Program-made: the position numbers and the translations under genes | From: Ferruginibacter sp. | Lineage (GTDB): Bacteria; Bacteroidota; Bacteroidia; Chitinophagales; Chitinophagaceae | Direction: 5' to 3' | Assembly (NCBI GenBank): GCA_025351645.1 | Contig: JANXVN010000155.1 | Location: forward strand, 1 to 49,969 | DNA length: 49,969 nucleotides | Notes under the pieces: model-generated | What the model was told of the DNA's origin: nothing | Databases searched by the model: none | Seen by the model: the letters and a program-made list of their open reading frames with translations, nothing else | In this document: piece after piece, positions 43,916 to 49,969 of the stretch | Layout of the letters: each line of letters opens with the position of its first letter | How positions within the stretch are numbered: position 1 is the stretch's first letter

Positions 43916-44791
43916 ATGAAAATTGCTGGTGCTGTTATTTTATTTCACCCGGATAAGTATTGTTTAGGCAACATACATAGTTACTATAATCATGTAGAAA
44001 AACTATATATTTTCGATAATACTGAGACCGAAAGCCTTTTCAGTAGCGAATTAGATGATCTTTCTAAAATTGTATATTACCAGGATAAAATAAATAAGGG
44101 GCTGTCCAAACGATTAAATGAGGCTTGCAGGCTGGCCATTAAGGATGGGTTTGACTGGTTGTTGACAATGGACCAGGATTCAAGTTTTCAGGAGGGTGAT
44201 TTTATTAAATACATGGACTGTATAAAAAAAAATACAGCGATAAATACTGTAGCAATATTTGGTTTAGCCTATGAACCCAACAAATCAGCTTCCTTAGCAA
44301 CCTGTCAATTTGAAGAAGATATTCGCCTCATAACTTCGGGCAGCTTGTTAAACCTGCAAACTTTTAAAAAAATTGGATTATTTGATGAAGCGCTTTTTAT
44401 TGATCTGGTAGATCATGACTACTGCATACGTGCTATCGCCGAAGGATATAAAACTATCCGGTACAATAATATTTTACTTGCGCATCGCTTGGGTAATACC
44501 GTTTACAATGCTTCCATCAAATCACTTTTTCTTATTAAAAAGAAAAAGGAAATACATTCTCCAGTACGTTATTACTACATGGTAAGAAATACATTTTATC
44601 TAATTAAAAAATATGAAAACCAAAATTTACCGCATGTTAACCAACTTAGGGCTGACCTCAATACCCGTTTAAAAATAGCTTTTTTTTATAGTAGAAATAT
44701 TTGGCAGATCTGGAAATATGTGCGCCTGGGATACCATGATTACAAAAGCAACAAGATGGGAAGAATTGATGATGCTGATTTTTTAGTGTAG
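43916..44791 (+). CDS. GT2-like glycosyltransferase, rhamnosyltransferase type
   Basis: 291 residues from the ATG at 43916; a TTG at 43859 would add 19 residues of low similarity. N-terminal KIAGAVILFHPDKYCLGNI, then NKGLSKRLNEACRLAIKDGF and the DxD-like DWLLTMDQDSSF, SGSLLNLQTFKKIGLFDEAL, and HRLGNT. The pattern matches the rhamnosyltransferase-like GT2 group (such as WbbL/RfbF types), which uses dTDP-rhamnose, but the sugar here cannot be read from sequence. It lies with the other glycosyltransferases and faces the convergent gene at 44811. Confidence 0.85.
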   Translation: MKIAGAVILFHPDKYCLGNIHSYYNHVEKLYIFDNTETESLFSSELDDLSKIVYYQDKINKGLSKRLNEACRLAIKDGFDWLLTMDQDSSFQEGDFIKYMDCIKKNTAINTVAIFGLAYEPNKSASLATCQFEEDIRLITSGSLLNLQTFKKIGLFDEALFIDLVDHDYCIRAIAEGYKTIRYNNILLAHRLGNTVYNASIKSLFLIKKKKEIHSPVRYYYMVRNTFYLIKKYENQNLPHVNQLRADLNTRLKIAFFYSRNIWQIWKYVRLGYHDYKSNKMGRIDDADFLV

Positions 44792-44810
44792 GCAATTGGT
44801 AAGCTTATTC

Positions 44811-45686
44811 TTAAACCAACCGATAATTCTTAAAACCAAAAAGCCTTTTCCCCGTTTTTTTCTCCACCCAAAACAATAGTTTTTCTCTCATTGAAAATTT
44901 CTTCTTGTCAATATCCAGCTCTATCAACCAATTTTTTTTATCGATGCGTTGTTGCATCACGGCAGGGTGTGAAGCGGCAAACTTTTTTAATGAATCATAA
45001 TGTTTATCAAAATCATAAATATCCGTACTGTTAATTAGTTCGCCCGTTTCGTAAATATTGTTAAGATAATACTGGTCTGTATCTTTTTGCTTTACTTTCA
45101 TTTGTTGTGGGCTTTTTACCCAGCCGTAATGATATACCTCTGCATCTATTAATACTACATTCAATTTTTTATTGCCAATCCTAAAGCCTTGCGCATCTTT
45201 ATAAGAGGTAATGCGTTTGTCATTTTTGATCATCCGCACTTCGTAATTGTACCATTTTCTACTATCGCCTACATAATTGTACGATGCATAAAAATGAAGG
45301 TATTTAAATAACAATCCCTGTACTTTATTATTGGTACAATGCTTTTTTGCCGCAGCCAATATGGTGCCATGGTATTTTTCGTGTATCACTTCATCCGCTT
45401 GTAAGTAAAATATCCAATCTGTATCAGCACTAACGTGGGCGATAGCTTTATCAGTTTCAACAGCATACACTTTGCCCCCTTTGCGCAGGTTCATATCCCA
45501 TTCGCTATAGACTATCCTCATTTTATGGGATATAATTGTTTTTATCAAAGCCTCCGTTTCATCTTCGCCTTTATCTATGCTAATAATCATTTCATCCACC
45601 ATTGGTAAAATAGATTTGATAGCTTCTACAATAGGATAATCGTTTTTTACTGCATGGCGGATTATTGTTACACCAGTTATTTTCAT
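44811..45686 (-). CDS. GT2-like glycosyltransferase
   Basis: 291 residues. N-terminal KITGVTIIRHAVKNDYPIVE, DEMIISIDKGEDET as a nucleotide-binding loop, and DWIFYLQADEVIHEKYH with an ADE in place of the DxD motif. The variant motif suggests an atypical GT2 (similar sequences are annotated as glycosyltransferases or hypothetical proteins in Bacteroidota). The C-terminal region is helical and basic. It forms part of the same locus. The catalytic assignment is moderate because the DxD is not canonical. Confidence 0.75.
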   Translation of the reverse strand: MKITGVTIIRHAVKNDYPIVEAIKSILPMVDEMIISIDKGEDETEALIKTIISHKMRIVYSEWDMNLRKGGKVYAVETDKAIAHVSADTDWIFYLQADEVIHEKYHGTILAAAKKHCTNNKVQGLLFKYLHFYASYNYVGDSRKWYNYEVRMIKNDKRITSYKDAQGFRIGNKKLNVVLIDAEVYHYGWVKSPQQMKVKQKDTDQYYLNNIYETGELINSTDIYDFDKHYDSLKKFAASHPAVMQQRIDKKNWLIELDIDKKKFSMREKLLFWVEKKTGKRLFGFKNYRLV

Positions 45687-45862
45687 ATAAAATTTATAAG
45701 CACCAAAGAACCGATATTTTTTCGATTACGGAAGGTATTAATTATCCATTATCATTTAACCATTTATCAATTGCCACCTGCAATCTTGTCATTTTATCCG
45801 AACTTGTACGATATTTGGCTCATTTCAACACTTCAATATTTTAAGATAAACAATTAACACGG

Positions 45863-47683
45863 ATGAAAATTTTAATTAAATATTTAAAGCCACATAAATG
45901 GCTGGTTATTTTTACACTTTTTTTGGCAGCCATCAATATTGGCTTTTCGTTGGTAGACCCTATTTTGTTGGGCAAGATGGTGAACCTTGCAAACGAGCAC
46001 CAATCCATTGCGCCAAATGGTAAATTTACCTGGTCGGCCTATTTTTGGCAATACGAGCATATTATCCGCAAAGGCAAGCCCTACCTGGAGTTAGGCGTGT
46101 TTTACATTTTGCTATTTTCTATTACCGTCGCTATGATAAGCCGCATAGCTAAAAACTTCCAGGATTATTTTTTGAACGTTATTATACAAAAATTTGGTGC
46201 CAAAGTATTTACCGATGGCTTGCAACACGCTATGAAACTTCCTTACCACCAGTTTGAAGACCAGCGCAGCGGTGAAACATTATCTATCCTAACCAAGGTG
46301 CGGGGCGATGTTGAAAAATTTATGACAAGCTTCATCAATGTGCTGTTTGGCATTTTGGTAGGGGTTGTTTTTGTATTTGTATATGCAACGCTATACATTA
46401 ACTGGCGGGTGCCGATTGCTTACGTGGTGGGCATTGTTGTACTGACAATCATCACCAATTTGTTAAGCAAAAAAGTAAAAATCATACAAAAAAATATTGT
46501 AGGGCAAACAACTGCATTGGCAGGCTCTACCACAGAATCGTTGCGCAATATCGAACTGGTTAAAAGCCTTGGGCTTACTAAGCAAGAAGTAGACAGGCTT
46601 AATAAAAATACCTACAAAATACTGGGCTTGGAGTTGACGAAAGTTAAGCGCATACGTAGCATCAGCTTTATACAAGGCACTATGGTAAATACGTTGCGCC
46701 AGGTAATTTTATTTATTTTAATGTGGCTTATATTTAATGAAAAGATGGATGCCGGCCAATTGGTAACCATGCAGGTTTTCTCATTTTTTATATTTGGCCC
46801 CCTGCAGGAAATCGGCAATATCCTTCTTTCGTACCGTGAGGCAGAAGCGTCGCTCATCAACTTTAATAACCTGATGATGAAGGCCCCGGAAGCAGAGCCG
46901 CTGGCACCAAAGCCATTAGGAAATATTGAATCCTTGTCTTTTAACAAAGTGTCATTCCAGCACCAAACGGCTTCGCATAAAGCGATTGATAATATTAGTT
47001 TTGATGTAAAGGTTGGCGAAACGATAGCCTTTGTAGGCCCATCAGGAAGCGGTAAATCTACCCTGATGAAATTATTGGTTGGTTTATACCGGCCATTGGA
47101 AGGAAATATATTTTACAACAAGCTGGATGAAAATGCCATCAATTTTGATGACCTTAGAAAACAGATTGGGTTTGTAACACAAGATACCAACCTGTTTAGC
47201 GGCACCATAAAAGAGAACCTGATTTTTGTAAACCCTGCTGCCACAGACGAAGAACTGGCAGACGTATTAGAAAAAGCAAGCTGCACCAATTTAGTATTGC
47301 GTGCAGAAAAAGGCCTGGATACCATGATTGGCGAAGGCGGGCTTAAATTAAGCGGTGGCGAAAAACAACGTTTGTCTATTGCCCGTGCATTATTAAGAAA
47401 ACCGCACCTGCTAATTTTTGATGAAGCAACTTCTGCCTTAGACTCATTAACAGAAGAAGAAATCACCAACACCATCAAAGAAATTTCCTCTGCCAAAGAA
47501 CAAATATCTATTTTAATAGCGCATCGCCTAAGTACCATCATGCACGCAGACAGGATTTATGTGTTAGAAAAAGGCGACGTAGTTGAAACCGGTACCCACG
47601 AAAAATTGCTGGAAGAAAAGGGATTGTACTATGCCATGTGGCGCCAGCAGATAGGGGAAAGAAAAAAATTACAAGTACAGTAA
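45863..47683 (+). CDS. ABC exporter (fused permease and ATPase)
   Basis: 606 residues. About six membrane segments up to residue 340, then the nucleotide-binding domain: Walker A GPSGSGKST (about 392-400), VTQDTNLFSGTIKENL (Q-loop region), signature LSGGEKQR, Walker B LLIFDEATSALD, and HRLSTIMHADRIYVLE. It has the same architecture as the protein at 36966 but is not closely similar outside the ATPase. A loop with HQSIAPNGKFTWSAYFWQYE follows helix 1. Substrate unknown; surface glycan or lipid export fits the context. Confidence 0.92.
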   Translation: MKILIKYLKPHKWLVIFTLFLAAINIGFSLVDPILLGKMVNLANEHQSIAPNGKFTWSAYFWQYEHIIRKGKPYLELGVFYILLFSITVAMISRIAKNFQDYFLNVIIQKFGAKVFTDGLQHAMKLPYHQFEDQRSGETLSILTKVRGDVEKFMTSFINVLFGILVGVVFVFVYATLYINWRVPIAYVVGIVVLTIITNLLSKKVKIIQKNIVGQTTALAGSTTESLRNIELVKSLGLTKQEVDRLNKNTYKILGLELTKVKRIRSISFIQGTMVNTLRQVILFILMWLIFNEKMDAGQLVTMQVFSFFIFGPLQEIGNILLSYREAEASLINFNNLMMKAPEAEPLAPKPLGNIESLSFNKVSFQHQTASHKAIDNISFDVKVGETIAFVGPSGSGKSTLMKLLVGLYRPLEGNIFYNKLDENAINFDDLRKQIGFVTQDTNLFSGTIKENLIFVNPAATDEELADVLEKASCTNLVLRAEKGLDTMIGEGGLKLSGGEKQRLSIARALLRKPHLLIFDEATSALDSLTEEEITNTIKEISSAKEQISILIAHRLSTIMHADRIYVLEKGDVVETGTHEKLLEEKGLYYAMWRQQIGERKKLQVQ

Positions 47684-47908
47684 TATGTCGGATGTTTGAT
47701 TTTTTAATGTTTGATGGCTAGTTATGTTAGTATCTACAATCAAGCGGTAATTAAAACAATAAGGTGGCAAATTTGTGTTTATAAAAATAAGATGAGTTTG
47801 CCACTTAGCATTTATACAATTACGCAACAAGTTTATATTGCTATTTTGGGATGTTATTAAAGCTGAAAACACTCCTAACTTATAACTCATAACTCATAAC
47901 TTTTAAAC

Positions 47909-47916
47909 TAGCTTTG
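47909..47916 (+). promoter_or_regulatory. -7 element immediately before the DUF983 gene
   Basis: TAGCTTTG matches TAnnTTTG exactly and ends 5 nt before the ATG at 47922, as with ksgA. The mRNA would be almost leaderless. Confidence 0.5.
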
Positions 47917-47921
47917 TAGTG

Positions 47922-48365
47922 ATGGAAAATAAAAAACCCAAGCCTGGTTATTTGTTGAGCGTGCTTAACATGCGTTGCCCCAGGTGTCGCCGTGGCCCCA
48001 TGTTTACACACAAAAATGCCTTTAAGAAATTAAGCCTGGATTATATATTGGGCATGCCGGAAAACTGCCCGGAATGCGGGCAGCGGTACGACCTGGAACA
48101 AGGATTTTGGTATGGTACCGGCTATGTTAGTTATGCATTGGCAGTGGCAGTTTCTATCGCTACTTTTCTTGCATGGCTGCTGATAATTGGCGTATCTACA
48201 GACGATAACCGGATATTTTGGTGGCTTGGCATCAATGGAGTTTTGCTTGTAGCCATTCAACCCTGGCTAATGCGGCTTAGCCGTGTTATTTATTTATACT
48301 TTTTTGTTAGTTACGATGAGGATTATAAAAAATCGACCCCATTTGAGTTTGACCATAAGTTGTAG
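47922..48365 (+). CDS. DUF983 family membrane protein
   Basis: 147 residues. An N-terminal zinc-ribbon-like part has MRCPRCRRGPMFTH and, further on, NCPECGQRYDLEQGFWYGTG, the family signature. Two membrane helices follow (about 75-95 and 105-125: YALAVAVSIATFLAWLLIIG, WWLGINGVLLVAIQPWLMRL), and the C-terminus is cytoplasmic. Function is unknown; proximity to heme or cytochrome genes occurs in some Proteobacteria but not here. It is 98 nt upstream of the UbiA-like gene. Confidence 0.88.
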   Translation: MENKKPKPGYLLSVLNMRCPRCRRGPMFTHKNAFKKLSLDYILGMPENCPECGQRYDLEQGFWYGTGYVSYALAVAVSIATFLAWLLIIGVSTDDNRIFWWLGINGVLLVAIQPWLMRLSRVIYLYFFVSYDEDYKKSTPFEFDHKL

Positions 48366-48463
48366 CTAGTACAATTATCATTTAGCCTTAATGACCTTTC
48401 ACTTTTATAGCGGCAGGTAATTTTCTAATAAAGTATTTTAACGCCTATCCAAGCAACAACGTT

Positions 48464-49321
48464 TTGAAGCTATTTAACTTTCTTATCAATACTAATATTT
48501 ATATTTCCCTGGCGGCAGTTTCGCTGGCAATGGCAACGCAGGTACAGTTAGGCATGCGGCCTCAGTTTCACCCTTACTTATTGCTTCTTTTTTTTGCTAC
48601 TATTTTTGATTATAACCTGCACCGGCTGATAACTGTACTTACCAACAAAGAAGCCCTAAACAGCGATAAGCACCATTGGGTAAAAGAAAACCTGTTATTA
48701 TTTTATTTGTTGGTAGCCATATCTGTGGCTGGTTTTATGTGGACAATTTTTTATGCCGATATTAAAGTGTTAATAACACTAGCGCCCATTGCAACGCTTA
48801 CATTATTTTATTCGCTGCCTGTTTTTAAAAGCAAAAAAACTATTTTCCGGTTAAGAGAAATCCCTTGTTTAAAAATTTTCCTAATCTCTTTTGTTTGGGC
48901 AGCATCAACTATTTTTCTGCCTATTATTCAATCGGGATTGCATTTTAGCAAGGCACATGTTTTAGCTATGCTTGCAGAACGGTTTGTATTTGTATTTGCC
49001 ATCACCATACCCTTTGATATCAGGGATATGCAAGCCGATAAAAAAGAAAAACTAAAAACCATCCCATTGCTCATCGGTAAAAAATGGGCAATGGTAGTTG
49101 CCAATATATCGTTGGCATTATTTATGGTGCTTTGCCTTATACATTATCAGCGGGAAGTTTTTATGCTGATTAATGTTGCATTTGCATTATCTGCGGTTAG
49201 TACATTTTTCTTTTTAAATAGTAAATGGGTACAAGCACTTAAAATATATCATTACGGCATTTTAGATGGCACGTTGCTGCTTCAAGGGCTGCTTGTGCTG
49301 GGTTGTTATTACCTGCATTAA
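48464..49321 (+). CDS. UbiA-like prenyltransferase family membrane protein
   Basis: 285 residues beginning with a TTG at 48464; the upstream frame is closed by TGA at 48392 and no ATG occurs before residue 23, so TTG is the most plausible start. About seven to nine hydrophobic helices. The first Asp-rich motif position is FDYNLHRLITVLT, with the second in IPFDIRDMQADKKEKLKTIP, at the two sites where UbiA-type enzymes bind Mg-prenyl diphosphate, though the first is weaker than the usual NDxxD. It may attach a prenyl chain to an aromatic substrate or be a degenerate member. Confidence 0.78.
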   Translation: MKLFNFLINTNIYISLAAVSLAMATQVQLGMRPQFHPYLLLLFFATIFDYNLHRLITVLTNKEALNSDKHHWVKENLLLFYLLVAISVAGFMWTIFYADIKVLITLAPIATLTLFYSLPVFKSKKTIFRLREIPCLKIFLISFVWAASTIFLPIIQSGLHFSKAHVLAMLAERFVFVFAITIPFDIRDMQADKKEKLKTIPLLIGKKWAMVVANISLALFMVLCLIHYQREVFMLINVAFALSAVSTFFFLNSKWVQALKIYHYGILDGTLLLQGLLVLGCYYLH

Positions 49322-49323
49322 AA

Positions 49324-49352
49324 AGCCTCCCCGCCCTCCAAAGGAGGGTTCT
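49324..49352 (+). repeat. 29-bp palindromic repeat, copy 4 (left arm of inverted pair)
   Basis: Begins 3 nt after the UbiA-like stop codon. It contains GCCTCCCCG, then CCCTCC-AAA-GGAGGG, then TTCT. It matches the reverse-oriented copy at 49397-49425 at 27 of 29 bases, and copy 1 in icmF at 26 of 29. Confidence 0.9.
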
Positions 49353-49396
49353 TGAAGTATTCGTATTTATATAAACTTTAAAAATTGCTGGGTACC

Positions 49397-49425
49397 AGAA
49401 CCCTCCTTTGGAGGGCACGGAGGCT
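49397..49425 (-). repeat. 29-bp palindromic repeat, copy 5 (right arm of inverted pair)
   Basis: Reverse-oriented partner of the copy at 49324-49352, separated by a 44-nt AT-rich spacer. Together they form a 102-bp element that fills the gap between the convergent UbiA-like and TonB receptor genes, and could fold as a long hairpin acting as a bidirectional terminator. Confidence 0.9.
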
Positions 49426-49434
49426 GTCTTGGGC

Positions 49435-49969
49435 TTATTTTTCTTTAACCTTAAAACTCAACGGGATATTTAGTTTAATACCAAAATTTCGCCCCATATT
49501 AAATACACCAATCCGCCCTGTTGCCAAATTTTCATCTGCATATTTTAACCTGCTTAAATGATTTTGATAAGCCACATCGCCGAGGTTATTGCCTGCGATA
49601 CTTAGGGTAAATAATGTTTTTCCATTGGCTATAATATCCGCACCCACGCCCATATTTAGCAACGTATAGCCTGGTGTAGGTGTTTCTGTATTATAAGCTG
49701 TAAATACATCTTTTTTAGCAAAAGTATTATCTGCCTCCAACTTTAAATAGAAGTTATGGATGTTGGTGCTAATCTTTTTGAAGTTAGTGCGTATTTCAGA
49801 AATCAACCTTGGCGCTGGGATGAAAGGCAGGTATTTTGAACCTTCCAGCGGGTTTTTTAAATGGCCTGAAACTAACGAAAAAGTATTTTCAACATGCAGC
49901 CAATCCAATGGGTGCGGATGAATATCCAGTGTAACTTCCATGCCGCTTAACACGGCTTTTTGCTGGTCG
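49435..49969 (-). CDS. TonB-dependent receptor, C-terminal part (5' end outside window)
   Basis: The minus-strand frame is open to the window's right edge, so this is the 3' part of a larger gene; a GTG at 49953 is not the start because upstream codons continue in the family pattern (DQQKAVLSGMEVTLDIHP). The beta-barrel strands alternate in the way of TonB receptors, with NMGVGADIIANGKTLFTLSI, NNLGDVAYQNHLSRLKY and a C-terminal GRNFGIKLNIPLSF ending in KVKEK. It is an outer-membrane importer; substrate unknown. The stop is 9 nt from the repeat copy at 49425. Confidence 0.85.
   Translation of the reverse strand, partial: DQQKAVLSGMEVTLDIHPHPLDWLHVENTFSLVSGHLKNPLEGSKYLPFIPAPRLISEIRTNFKKISTNIHNFYLKLEADNTFAKKDVFTAYNTETPTPGYTLLNMGVGADIIANGKTLFTLSIAGNNLGDVAYQNHLSRLKYADENLATGRIGVFNMGRNFGIKLNIPLSFKVKEK

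Noticed and set aside
47880..47905. Short ATAACTCAT tandem repeats considered as a CRISPR-like array
   Set aside because: Repeat units are 9 bp without spacers, and no cas gene is present.
1..49969. tRNA, rRNA, tmRNA, RNase P RNA and phage or insertion-sequence genes
   Set aside because: Looked for in the intergenic gaps and not seen; no transposase- or integrase-like ORF is present.

Overview
The window looks like a chromosomal segment of a Bacteroidota bacterium, most likely of the Chitinophagaceae or a close relative. The DNA is AT-rich (about 40% GC by eye). Several genes carry the Bacteroidota -7 promoter element TAnnTTTG, and none shows a clear Shine-Dalgarno sequence. The gene families agree: a TonB receptor with an N-terminal carboxypeptidase-like domain, RicT with a Cys-rich N-terminus, a GldA-type ATPase, 2TM-domain proteins, a T9SS-like C-terminal domain and fused IcmF. 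No tRNA, rRNA, CRISPR array, transposase or phage gene was seen. Both window ends cut through genes: a DUF1015 protein on the left and a TonB receptor on the right.

Layout. 1-8.7 kb: end of a DUF1015 gene, a TPR protein, a 2TM protein and a long-chain acyl-CoA ligase on +; then, on -, an outer-membrane barrel protein, endonuclease III, a small helical protein, an FtsB/DivIC-like protein, enolase and a GldA-type ATPase. 8.7-16.9 kb (all -): RicT with a long disordered tail, DNA polymerase III delta', a glutathione peroxidase-like lipoprotein, a beta-helix lipoprotein, ComF, an XRE regulator and RadA. 17.4-22.1 kb (+): a compact six-gene operon of TonB receptor, 2TM protein, secreted protein, two paralogous membrane proteins and a winged-helix regulator. 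22.1-28 kb: a secreted protein with a T9SS-like tail, an ABC-2 exporter with a LolA-like protein, a membrane protein, PdxA and KsgA. 28.3-33 kb: the IcmF acyl-CoA mutase, an aldose epimerase and a small HMA-fold protein. 33-36.2 kb: an ECF sigma factor with a membrane partner, a DJ-1/PfpI protein, a decayed DUF6496 gene and a TetR regulator with a palindromic operator. 37-47.7 kb: two MsbA-like exporters flanking YifB/ComM and five glycosyltransferases, probably a surface-glycan locus. 47.9-50 kb: a DUF983 protein, a UbiA-like membrane enzyme and the end of a TonB receptor.

The most unusual signal is a family of 29-bp GC-rich palindromic repeats. Two copies form an inverted pair filling the convergent gap at 49.3-49.4 kb. 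Three more lie inside the icmF reading frame and are translated without breaking it. This resembles REPIN/MITE-type elements that have colonised a coding sequence, comparable to Rickettsia palindromic elements. Other signals worth checking are a 19-bp palindrome between the predicted nth promoter and its start codon, an operator overlapping the tetR -7 element, an orphan terminator suggesting an unannotated small RNA near 36.5 kb, a structured intergenic element near 12.1 kb, and the pseudogene at 35.3 kb.
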